Source: Streptomyces sp. YS415 (GTDB lineage: Bacteria > Actinomycetota > Actinomycetes > Streptomycetales > Streptomycetaceae). Taken from it: a stretch of 64,000 bases of DNA. The stretch spans positions 248,001 to 312,000 of the forward strand of contig NZ_JAMJFL010000002.1 in NCBI RefSeq assembly GCF_023544665.1. The letters are read 5' to 3'. The position numbers were made by a program, and so were the translations under genes. Below, piece after piece: positions 56,512 to 64,000 of the stretch (its first letter is position 1; every line of letters begins with the position of its first letter). The notes beneath the pieces were generated by a model that worked only from the letters and a program-made list of their open reading frames with translations, ran no database searches and was not told the origin of the DNA.

Positions 56512-58218
56512 GTGAGGACAGCGACACTGGGGCCGGCGCAACGCGCCGAGTCACTCGCGGCCATGGCCGAGCGCGAACTGGATCTGCTGGTCGTGGGCGC
56601 CGGAGTGGTCGGCGCGGGCACCGCGCTCGACGCGGCGACCCGGGGCCTGTCCACCGGCCTGGTCGAGGCGCGTGACTGGGCGTCGGGCACGTCGAGCAGG
56701 TCCAGCAAGCTCATCCACGGCGGCCTGCGCTATCTGGAGATGCTCGACTTCGCGCTCGTGCGCGAGGCGCTCAAGGAGCGCGGCCTGCTGCTGGAGCGGC
56801 TCGCCCCGCACCTGGTGAAACCGGTGCCGTTCCTGTGCCCCCTTCAGCACCAGGGCTGGGAGCGGCTGTACGCCGGTTCCGGCGTCGCCCTCTACGACGC
56901 CATGTCGATGGCGCGCGGCCACGGCCGGGGCCTGCCCGCGCACCGTCACCTGAGCCGTCGTCACGCCCTGCGGGTGGCGCCCGCCCTGAAGAAGGACGCG
57001 CTGGTCGGCGCCCTGCAGTACTACGACGCCCAGATGGACGACGCCCGCTTCGTCGCCACCCTCGTGCGCACCGCCGCCGCGTACGGCGCCCAGGTCGCCA
57101 ACCGCGCGCGGGTGACCGGATTCCTGCGCGAGGGCGAGCGGGTGGTCGGCGCCCGGGTGCAGGACGTCGAGGCCGGCGGGGAGTACGAGATCCGCGCCAA
57201 GCAGATCGTCAACGCCACCGGCGTGTGGACCGACGACACCCAGGCCATGGTCGGGGAGCGGGGGCAGTTCCACGTGCGCGCCTCCAAGGGCATCCACCTG
57301 GTCGTGCCCAAGGACCGCATCCACTCCGCCACCGGTCTCATCCTGCGTACCGAGAAGTCCGTGCTGTTCGTCATCCCCTGGGGGCGGCACTGGATCATCG
57401 GCACCACGGACACCGACTGGGACCTCGACAAGGCACACCCCGCCGCGTCCAGCGCCGACATCGACTACCTGCTGGAGCACGTGAACTCCGTGCTCGCGGT
57501 GCCGCTCACCCGCGACGACGTGCAGGGCGTGTACGCGGGCCTGCGGCCGCTGCTGGCCGGCGAGTCGGACGCCACCAGCAAGCTGTCGCGCGAGCACACC
57601 GTGGTCCATCCGGTGCCGGGGCTCGTCGTCGTGGCGGGCGGGAAGTACACGACGTACCGGGTGATGGCCAAGGACGCCGTGGACGAGGCGGTGCACGGGC
57701 TGGACCTGAGGGTCGCCGAGTGCGTCACCGAGGACGTCCCGCTGCTGGGCGCCGAGGGCTACCGGGCGCTGTGGAACGCGCGGGCGCGCATCGCCGCCCG
57801 CACGGGGCTTCATGTGGTGCGCGTGGAGCACCTGTTGAACCGGTACGGCGCGCTGGCGGAGGAGCTGCTCGACCTCATCGCCGCGGACCCCTCGCTGGGC
57901 GAGCCGCTGCGGGCGGCCGAGGACTACCTGCGCGCCGAGGTGGTGTACGCCGCCTCGCACGAGGGCGCACGGCACCTGGACGACGTGCTGACCCGGCGCA
58001 CCCGCATCTCCATCGAGACCTTCGACCGGGGCACCCTCAGCGCCCGCGAGGCGGCCGAGCTGATGGCGCCGGTCCTCGGCTGGGACAAGGACCACATCGA
58101 GCGGGAGATCCAGCACTACCAGAAGCGGGTGGAGGCGGAGCGGGAGTCCCAGCGGCAGCCGGACGATCTGACCGCGGACGCGGCGCGGCTGGGGGCGCCG
58201 GACATCGTGCCGCTGTAG
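56512..58218 (+). CDS. glpD: Aerobic glycerol-3-phosphate dehydrogenase
   Basis: GlpD oxidises sn-glycerol-3-phosphate to dihydroxyacetone phosphate at the membrane, passing electrons to quinone. The 568-residue protein has the FAD motif LLVVGAGVVGAGTALDAATRG, SSRSSKLIHGGLRYLEMLDFALV and VNATGVWTDDTQAM, plus the C-terminal DAO_C domain (about 410-530). The GTG at 56512 with GGGAGG is chosen because RTATLGPAQRAESLAAM is the usual Streptomyces N-terminus; the frame stays open further upstream. No glpF or glpK is adjacent. Confidence 0.96.
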   Translation: MRTATLGPAQRAESLAAMAERELDLLVVGAGVVGAGTALDAATRGLSTGLVEARDWASGTSSRSSKLIHGGLRYLEMLDFALVREALKERGLLLERLAPHLVKPVPFLCPLQHQGWERLYAGSGVALYDAMSMARGHGRGLPAHRHLSRRHALRVAPALKKDALVGALQYYDAQMDDARFVATLVRTAAAYGAQVANRARVTGFLREGERVVGARVQDVEAGGEYEIRAKQIVNATGVWTDDTQAMVGERGQFHVRASKGIHLVVPKDRIHSATGLILRTEKSVLFVIPWGRHWIIGTTDTDWDLDKAHPAASSADIDYLLEHVNSVLAVPLTRDDVQGVYAGLRPLLAGESDATSKLSREHTVVHPVPGLVVVAGGKYTTYRVMAKDAVDEAVHGLDLRVAECVTEDVPLLGAEGYRALWNARARIAARTGLHVVRVEHLLNRYGALAEELLDLIAADPSLGEPLRAAEDYLRAEVVYAASHEGARHLDDVLTRRTRISIETFDRGTLSAREAAELMAPVLGWDKDHIEREIQHYQKRVEAERESQRQPDDLTADAARLGAPDIVPL

Positions 58219-58316
58219 CTCTTTCGCTCGCCCCTTGGGTCACCCTCTCGCTCGCCCTTTGGTGCACCCTCTCGCTCGCCCTGCGGGTCGGCCTCTCGCT
58301 CACCTCTTTTGTTCAC
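58219..58316. repeat. Four tandem 24-25 bp degenerate repeats
   Basis: Units at 58219-58243, 58244-58267, 58268-58291 and 58292-58316 share CTCTCGCTCGCCCT and a GGTNCAC end. They fill the space between glpD and the convergent serine hydrolase. The period is a multiple of three, but no credible gene uses it. Confidence 0.75.
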
Positions 58317-58363
58317 TCGAACGAGTGGCGGGAATGGGGATCTTCGCCCGGAACCCGGCCGTT

Positions 58364-59407
58364 CTACCGGGTGCGGGGGCAGAACTCGGCGGTGAGCAGC
58401 CGGGGTTCCAGACCGGGGTCCGTCACCGCCGTCGTGTTCACCCGGTAGGTCAGGACACGGCGCCCGTCGACGGTGGCCGCGGTGCGCACGAAGCTGCCGG
58501 GGATGCTCCCGTTGTGGCCCCACACCGTGGTGCCGCAGGGCAGCTTCACGGGGAACAGGCCCATGCCGTACAGGCCGTGTGCGGCACGGGTGTCGAGCAT
58601 CTCGCGCAGCCGGCGCGGGGGCAGCAGTTCGCCGCCGAGCAGCGCCGTCTGGAAGCGGTTCAGATCGGCGAGCGTGGTCACCAGCTCACCCGCGGCTCCG
58701 GCCACCCGCGGGTCGAGCTCGGTGACGTCGCGTCCGCCGGCGGTGTAGGCGCGGCCGTGCGGGGAGGGCAGCGAGGTGCGTGATCCGGGAAAGGAGGTGC
58801 CGGTCAGCCCCAGGGGAGCGATCAGCCGGCGCTCGGCCTCGGCCGCGAAGGAGCGGCCGGTGACCTGCTGGACGACCAGGCCGAGCAGGACGTAGTTGGT
58901 GTTGGAGTAGGCGAAGCGGCCGCGGTCGGCCGGGGGGTGGGTGAGTGCGAGGCGGACGGCCTGACGAGGGGTGAGGGGGACGAGGCCCCCGGTGTCGGCG
59001 GTGAAGTCGTACAGACCGCTGGTCTGGGTGAGCAGGGCACGCAGGGTCAGCGCGCGACCGTCGTTGCCCGCTCCGCGCACCAGGCCCGGCAGGTGCTTCT
59101 CCACCGGGTCGGACAGGGACAGCCGCTGTTCGGCGGCCAGTTGCAGGACGACCGTGGCGAGGAAGGTCTTGGTGATGCTGCCCGCCCGGAAGTGGTCGGC
59201 GGCGGAGATGCCGGGGCCGGCCTCGGCATAACGGGTGCCGCTCCTCCCGCCGGAGAGCAGCGCCGCGGACGGGGCGCCGCCCCGGGTGACCAGCAGCGCG
59301 AGCACGGTGTCCGCGGTCGGTGCGGTGGGCGCCGAGGGGGCCGCCGGGGTGAGGGCGAGGAGAGCCAGGGCCACAGGAACGGCCAGTAGGGTCCGTAGGG
59401 GTGGCAT
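58364..59407 (-). CDS. Secreted class C serine hydrolase (D-alanyl-D-alanine carboxypeptidase / beta-lactamase family)
   Basis: A 347-residue exported protein. The ATG at 59407 has AAGGAGGT upstream and gives a signal peptide (MPPLRTLLAVPVALALLALTP). The penicillin-binding fold has the nucleophile SxxK in RAGSITKTFLATV, the YSN triad element in RFAYSNTNYVLLG and the third element HNG in VWGHNGSIPG. These fit the family of D,D-peptidases and esterases; substrate not determinable. It is convergent with glpD across a tandem repeat and divergent from the kinase gene. Confidence 0.9.
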   Translation of the reverse strand: MPPLRTLLAVPVALALLALTPAAPSAPTAPTADTVLALLVTRGGAPSAALLSGGRSGTRYAEAGPGISAADHFRAGSITKTFLATVVLQLAAEQRLSLSDPVEKHLPGLVRGAGNDGRALTLRALLTQTSGLYDFTADTGGLVPLTPRQAVRLALTHPPADRGRFAYSNTNYVLLGLVVQQVTGRSFAAEAERRLIAPLGLTGTSFPGSRTSLPSPHGRAYTAGGRDVTELDPRVAGAAGELVTTLADLNRFQTALLGGELLPPRRLREMLDTRAAHGLYGMGLFPVKLPCGTTVWGHNGSIPGSFVRTAATVDGRRVLTYRVNTTAVTDPGLEPRLLTAEFCPRTR

Positions 59408-59578
59408 GGCGGGGACCTCCTTGTCGGAGCCCATGATGCAGGGCGCGGAATGACTGGTTCCGACGAGGGTGCCCCCGGTTCAGGGACCTCTTGCGCACCA
59501 GCGGCACCCGGGGCGTCGGGCACTTGTCGGGTGAGGGACAATGGAGGCTCTGTCAGGGCGGGTTGCATGAGGGGACGC

Positions 59579-61471
59579 ATGTCGGAGGCGGAGCGGGCGG
59601 GAGCATCCCGTCAGGACAACAGCGGTCGTCTCCTCGCCGGGCGGTACCGGCTGGGAGATGTGCTGGGCCGCGGCGGCATGGGCACGGTCTGGCGTGCGGA
59701 GGACGAGACGCTGGGCCGGACCGTCGCCGTGAAGGAACTGCGGTTCCCCTCGAGCATCGACGAGGAGGAGAAGCGCCGGCTGATCACGCGGACGCTGCGG
59801 GAGGCCAAGGCCATCGCGCGGATCCGCAACAACAGCGCGGTGACGGTCTTCGACGTGGTCGACGAGGACGACCGGCCCTGGATCGTGATGGAGCTCGTCG
59901 AGGGGAAGTCGCTCGCCGAGGTCATCCGGGAGGACGGCCTGCTGAAGCCGAGACGGGCGGCGGAGGTCGGGCTCGCGGTGCTCGACGTGCTGCGCTCGGC
60001 CCACCGTCAGGGCATCCTGCACCGGGACGTGAAGCCGTCCAACGTGCTGATCGCCGAGGACGGCCGGGTCGTGCTCACCGACTTCGGCATCGCCCAGGTC
60101 GAGGGCGACCCGTCCATCACCTCCACCGGCATGCTCGTCGGCGCGCCCTCCTACATCTCCCCGGAGCGGGCGCGCGGGCACAAGCCGGGACCGGCGGCCG
60201 ACCTGTGGTCGCTCGGCGGTCTGCTGTACGCGGCGGTCGAGGGGGTGCCGCCGTACGACAAGGGCTCCGCCATCGCCACGCTCACCGCGGTGATGACCGA
60301 GCCGCTGGAGGAGCCGAAGAACGCCGGGCCGCTGCGGGACGTCATCTACGGGCTGCTCACCAAGGACCCGGCGACGCGGCTCGACGACGCCGGTGCGCGG
60401 TCCATGCTGAACGCCGTCATCCACGCGCCCGAGCCCAAGGCGGCGGAGGCGGAGGCGCCGGACGCGACGAAGGTCGTGCCGCTGCCGGCCCAGCCGGACG
60501 CGCCCGCGGACGCCGGGGAGCGGTTGCGGGGGGCGCTGCGTTCCGTGCGGAAGGCCGCCGTCTCGGCGGGGGCCGCCAACGCCGCTCGTGCCGACTCGGC
60601 CGACGGGACGGCCGGTTCGGGCCCGGACGCCGGTGAGCAGCGCGGTGTCTCCGAGGGCAACGGGCAGGGCGGCGGGCGCAGTTCGGGGTGGCCCGTGATG
60701 ACGCCGCCGGATCTGCCGGCTCGGCCGGCGCCCAGGGCGCCGCTCACCGATGTGGTGTCGCGGCGGACGCTGCTGATCATCGCCGTGGTGCTGCTGGTCG
60801 TCATCGGTGTGGTGCTGGCGATCGCGTTCAGCGGGGACGACGATCCCAAGGGCACCGCGGCCGGCGGGGGCGCCAAGACCTCGGCCGAGGCGAGCGCGAG
60901 TGGCGACACCAGGGACGACGAGAGCGGCGGGGCGACTCCGGACGGGAAGGCGAGTCCGTCCGCGTCGACGCCGAGTGCCAGTGCGAGCGGTTCCGCCGGG
61001 AGCGGGGCGGGCTCGGACGGTTCGTCCGGCGGCGACGGCGGCGCGGCGGCCACCCATCAGGGCAGCCAGGGGTACTCCATCGGACTGCCCAAGGGGTGGA
61101 AGTACCAGTCCACGAGCGCCGCGGGTGACCGGTTCACCGGACCCGACGGACAGAAGCTGCTCATCGGCTGGACGACCACGCCCAAGGACGACCCCGTCGC
61201 CGACTGGAAGAGCCAGGAAGGCGCCATGCAGCGCGCCCAGTACCAGCGGATCCGCATAGAGGCGGTGGACTACCGCGGCTGGAACACGGCCGATTGGGAG
61301 TTCACCTACGTCGACGGGGGTACCAAGTACCGGAGCATCGACCGTGGGTTCGTGGTGGACGACGATCTCGGGTATGGGCTGATGTACACGGCGAAAGCCG
61401 CCAATTGGGGTACTGAGCTGCGTAAGGACACATGGCGGACGCTGACGGAGTCCTTCGAACCGGAGTCGTGA
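59579..61471 (+). CDS. Membrane Ser/Thr protein kinase (PknB-type) with extracellular sensor
   Basis: A 630-residue receptor-type kinase. The cytoplasmic kinase domain (about 20-280) has LGRGGMGTVWRAED, the catalytic Lys in VAVKEL (K52), HRDVKPSN (D150) and DFG (D168), all intact. A Pro/Ala linker leads to a membrane span (about 405-425, TLLIIAVVLLVVIGVVLAIAF). A Ser/Gly spacer and an extracellular domain follow (about 505-630, YSIGLPKGWKYQS to TWRTLTESFEPES). No PASTA repeats are present. The ATG at 59579 follows GAGGGG; an ATG four codons upstream (59567) is possible. A pseudokinase follows on the same strand. Confidence 0.93.
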   Translation: MSEAERAGASRQDNSGRLLAGRYRLGDVLGRGGMGTVWRAEDETLGRTVAVKELRFPSSIDEEEKRRLITRTLREAKAIARIRNNSAVTVFDVVDEDDRPWIVMELVEGKSLAEVIREDGLLKPRRAAEVGLAVLDVLRSAHRQGILHRDVKPSNVLIAEDGRVVLTDFGIAQVEGDPSITSTGMLVGAPSYISPERARGHKPGPAADLWSLGGLLYAAVEGVPPYDKGSAIATLTAVMTEPLEEPKNAGPLRDVIYGLLTKDPATRLDDAGARSMLNAVIHAPEPKAAEAEAPDATKVVPLPAQPDAPADAGERLRGALRSVRKAAVSAGAANAARADSADGTAGSGPDAGEQRGVSEGNGQGGGRSSGWPVMTPPDLPARPAPRAPLTDVVSRRTLLIIAVVLLVVIGVVLAIAFSGDDDPKGTAAGGGAKTSAEASASGDTRDDESGGATPDGKASPSASTPSASASGSAGSGAGSDGSSGGDGGAAATHQGSQGYSIGLPKGWKYQSTSAAGDRFTGPDGQKLLIGWTTTPKDDPVADWKSQEGAMQRAQYQRIRIEAVDYRGWNTADWEFTYVDGGTKYRSIDRGFVVDDDLGYGLMYTAKAANWGTELRKDTWRTLTESFEPES

Positions 61472-61645
61472 TCCACCGCGGCGGTAGGTGGTCACGGTTT
61501 GGTGCGTGAGATCTGGCATCCCCTCTTTGCGGGTTGCCTACGGCACGTATCGTGAGTGCTTGCGGACCGTACGCATCCAGGTATGCGGCCACAACGGGAC
61601 GCAAGGCGAACGGAATTGACCAACCGGGCGGCCGGGGGAGGCGTC

Positions 61646-64000
61646 GTGGACGACTATGCGGGTCGGGTACTCGCCGACCGCTACCGCCTGCCGCTGCCGC
61701 CGTCCGACGAGTACGAACTCACCGAGACGCGCGCCTTCGACACCTACAGCGGGCAGGAAGTCCTGGTCAGGCAGGTGCCGTTGCCGGAGGTCGTCGAGGC
61801 CGAGGTGCTCGACGCGGAAGGGCTGCCCGACGGGTTCACCGCCCGTGAGCGGGGTGCCGCGCGGCGGCCCGTGGGGGGCGGCAGTGCCCGGCGGCCCAGC
61901 GATCCGGCCGTGCGGCGGGCGGTGGAGGCCGCGCAGGCCGCGGCCCGGATACCGGACCATCCCCGGCTGGACCAGGTCTTCGACGTGTTCGCCGAGGGCG
62001 GTTCGCTCTGGATCGTCAGCGAGTCGGTACCGGCCCGGCCGCTGGCCGCGCTGCTCGCGGAGAAGCCGCTGACGCCGTACCGGGCGGCCGAGGTCGCCTC
62101 CGACGTGCTGATGGCGCTGCGGGTGCTGCACGCGCACGGCTGGGTGCACCGGAACATCACCGCACGGACCGTGCTCGTCTGCGACGACGGACGCGTGATG
62201 CTGACCGGGCTCGCGGTCGGGGCCGCGGAAGAGGCGTTGTGCGGGTACGACCCGGTGCCGCTGGATGAGGACGAGGGCGGCGCGGCGGTCGGCGGACCCC
62301 CTGGCGGTCAGGTTTCCGTGGAGATGGACCCCGAGGCCGCTCGGCGGGCCGCGATCGAGGCCCGGGAGGCCGGTGGGCTGCCCCCGGTCGCCGGACCGGG
62401 CGGCACCGCCGACCCGATCGGCGCGGGAGCCGGAGCGCCGGCGCCCCGGGCCGTGGAGGCCGGCGGGGACATCCGGGCGGCGCGGGCCGGGGCGATCGCC
62501 GCGTACCGGGCGGGGGCGCGGGCCGCGGCCCGGGTGCAGGAAGCGCAGAACGGCCGAGCCGCGTTGCCGGGCGCCCGCTCGGCGCCCGAGGCCGACGGGG
62601 CGGGGCAGGCGCCGTATTCTTCGGCCCCTGGGACGGGGGCACAGCAGCCGCCGTATCCCTCGGGGAACGGGGCGTCGCAGGCGCCGTACTCCTCGGCCGG
62701 TGGGGGGCAGCAGGCGCCGTACTCCTCGGGGAACGGTGCGCAGCAGCCGCCGTATCCCTCCGCTAACGGTGCCCAGCAGACGCCGTACTCCTCCGCCGGC
62801 GGTGGCCAGCAGCCGCCCGGTCAGATCGCTGATCCCTACGGTGTCCGTGCCGGTTCCTGGCATGGTGCCGCCCCCCGTCCGGGCGCCCCCGGCGCGGCCC
62901 CGGAGTCGGGCGGCCGGCCAGGGGTCGAGGCAGGCCCCGGCCGCACCGCCCTGCCCCCGGCCGGGAACGGCCCGCTCGCCCCTCCCGCCGGAATCCGGGG
63001 CACGGGTGCCCGCCGCCCGGGTCCCGCCGGACTCCCGCCCGCCGGTGCGCCCGGCTCCGCCGGATCCCCGCCCGCCACCGGCCCCACCGGGGTCGCCCCC
63101 GCCGCCCCGCCGCCCAGCCGTTGGGACGACCTGGCCGCCACCGCACCCGTGCGCCGCGGTCCCGCCACCGCGCTCGCCGCCGAGCGGGCCCGCCAGGCCC
63201 GGATGGCCGTCGTCGGTCCCGTGACCGAGCGGTGGGCGCCCGAGCAGGCCGGTCCCGTGCACGAGAACTGGCAGCTGGCGGCGCCCATCGGCCCGGCGAC
63301 GGACCTGTGGGCGCTCGGCGCGCTGCTGTTCCGGGCCGTGCAGGGGCACGCGCCGTATCCCGAGGAGTCGACCGCCGAGCTGGTGCAGATGGTGTGCGCC
63401 GAGCCGCCCGCCTTCGCGGAGGAGTGCGGTCCGCTCAGGCCGGTCGTGGAGTCGCTGCTGCGCCAGGACCCCACCGAGCGGATCGACTTCGAGGAGCTGC
63501 GCGGCTGGCTGCGTTCCCTCGTGCGGTCCGCGCCCGAGCCGGAGGCGGGGGCGCATGTCGTCGCCGTGCCGCCCGTCGACGCCAGCCGGCTGCCGGTGGT
63601 GCGCCGCAGGGGCGAGCTGGTGCGCAGGCGGCGTGCCGGGCTGCCCGCGCACCAGGGACGGCACAAGCGGGCCCGGAAGGACGTGGGTTCGCCGCGCAGC
63701 CTCGGCCGTACGCTGCTCGTGCTGATCCTGCTGCTGATGGCGGGAGCCGTCGCGTACGCGGTGCTCTTCATGCCCAAGGCCGAGAGCGGCGGCACCGAGG
63801 ACACCGGCCGGACCGGCGCCACGGGCGAGGTCGGCCAGGCACCGGAGGCCAGCAGCGAGCCGCGGCCCGACCAGACCTCACCCGGCGAGGAGCCCGACAA
63901 GCCCAAGAACAGCCCCTCGGAGTCGGGGGGTTCGACCGGCTCGCAGACCACCGGGCCCGATGTCGCCGACGGCTTCACCCTGCGCGCGGACGACGAGGGC
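61646..64000 (+). CDS. Membrane pseudokinase with large insertion in the activation segment (3' end outside window)
   Basis: The frame is open for 785 codons from GTG 61646 (GGGGGAGG 5 bp upstream) to the window end. The N-lobe lacks a glycine loop, and the VAVK Lys is Arg (VLVRQV, R42). HRD reads HRN (N170) and DFG reads TGL (187-189). From about 195 to 525 there is a Gly/Pro/Ala/Gln insertion including six or seven GAQQPPYPS-like units of 11-13 residues (about 320-392). The C-lobe resumes at RWAPEQ (about 532) with ATDLWALGALLFRAVQG. One membrane span lies near 690-710, and a Ser/Pro spacer leads into the start of an extracellular domain. It is probably catalytically dead and may scaffold or regulate the kinase encoded upstream. 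Confidence 0.85.
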   Translation, partial: MDDYAGRVLADRYRLPLPPSDEYELTETRAFDTYSGQEVLVRQVPLPEVVEAEVLDAEGLPDGFTARERGAARRPVGGGSARRPSDPAVRRAVEAAQAAARIPDHPRLDQVFDVFAEGGSLWIVSESVPARPLAALLAEKPLTPYRAAEVASDVLMALRVLHAHGWVHRNITARTVLVCDDGRVMLTGLAVGAAEEALCGYDPVPLDEDEGGAAVGGPPGGQVSVEMDPEAARRAAIEAREAGGLPPVAGPGGTADPIGAGAGAPAPRAVEAGGDIRAARAGAIAAYRAGARAAARVQEAQNGRAALPGARSAPEADGAGQAPYSSAPGTGAQQPPYPSGNGASQAPYSSAGGGQQAPYSSGNGAQQPPYPSANGAQQTPYSSAGGGQQPPGQIADPYGVRAGSWHGAAPRPGAPGAAPESGGRPGVEAGPGRTALPPAGNGPLAPPAGIRGTGARRPGPAGLPPAGAPGSAGSPPATGPTGVAPAAPPPSRWDDLAATAPVRRGPATALAAERARQARMAVVGPVTERWAPEQAGPVHENWQLAAPIGPATDLWALGALLFRAVQGHAPYPEESTAELVQMVCAEPPAFAEECGPLRPVVESLLRQDPTERIDFEELRGWLRSLVRSAPEPEAGAHVVAVPPVDASRLPVVRRRGELVRRRRAGLPAHQGRHKRARKDVGSPRSLGRTLLVLILLLMAGAVAYAVLFMPKAESGGTEDTGRTGATGEVGQAPEASSEPRPDQTSPGEEPDKPKNSPSESGGSTGSQTTGPDVADGFTLRADDEG

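Overview
The window is a gene-dense, very GC-rich actinobacterial chromosome segment and almost certainly comes from a Streptomyces. The evidence is the infA-rpmJ-rpsM-rpsK-rpoA-rplQ-truA order, frequent GTG starts and 4-bp ATGA/GTGA overlaps, a groES-groEL1 operon behind two CIRCE elements, and the whiD / bldM / sigD / guaB / guaB3 block. That block and the groESL1 locus match the order known from S. coelicolor (whiD-bldM-sigD-guaB there are SCO4767-SCO4770). No tRNA, rRNA, insertion sequence, prophage or CRISPR array was seen. This looks like chromosomal core with accessory insertions.

Layout. 1-4944: end of map, a decayed duplicate of its last 159 bp, then infA to truA (translation and RNA polymerase alpha). 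5001-15558: an accessory envelope/exopolysaccharide block between the two halves of the ribosomal cluster. It holds a sortase-anchored glycine-rich surface protein, a Tat-type polysaccharide deacetylase, a processive GT2 synthase with a Gln/Pro/Tyr-rich tail coupled to UDP-glucose dehydrogenase, a CBM3-GH16 secreted hydrolase, an unknown anchored protein and a GT87 mannosyltransferase-like membrane protein. 15762-18307: rplM-rpsI and glmM. 18377-24232: a DUF389 membrane protein, coaA, a Drr-type ABC exporter and glmS. 24270-33519: nnrDE, acpS, an L,D-transpeptidase, alr, a hydrolase and tsaE, then a small conserved protein behind a perfect palindrome, a degenerate L,D-transpeptidase-like protein, and tsaB-rimI-tsaD. 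33556-38475: a xylan cassette (GH3, LacI regulator, GH10-CBM2 xylanase) sharing CGAA-N3-TTCG operators. 38549-44201: an LCP enzyme, a DGPF/ECF42 sigma pair, a methyltransferase and two translationally coupled lipoprotein deacetylases. 44225-46503: heat-shock groES-groEL1. 46514-49837: small-molecule enzymes and a LysR regulator. 49879-52047: developmental regulators whiD, bldM and sigD. 52197-54932: guaB and guaB3. 55011-58218: a UDP-glucose dehydrogenase paralogue lacking its catalytic cysteine, and glpD. 58364-64000: a serine hydrolase, a membrane Ser/Thr kinase, and a pseudokinase that runs off the window end.

How the genes work together. Several loci serve the cell envelope: glmM and glmS make UDP-GlcNAc precursors, alr makes D-Ala, the L,D-transpeptidase and D,D-carboxypeptidase-like enzymes act on peptidoglycan, and LCP, three deacetylases, the GT2 synthase and GH16 act on surface glycans. 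A second theme is translation fidelity (tsaB, tsaD, tsaE, rimI and ribosomal proteins). A third is development and stress control (bldM, whiD, sigD, groESL1, ECF42). The strongest candidates for something new are the 5-12 kb exopolysaccharide block, the cysteine-less UDP-glucose dehydrogenase, and the pseudokinase carrying a roughly 330-residue repeat-rich insertion in its activation segment.
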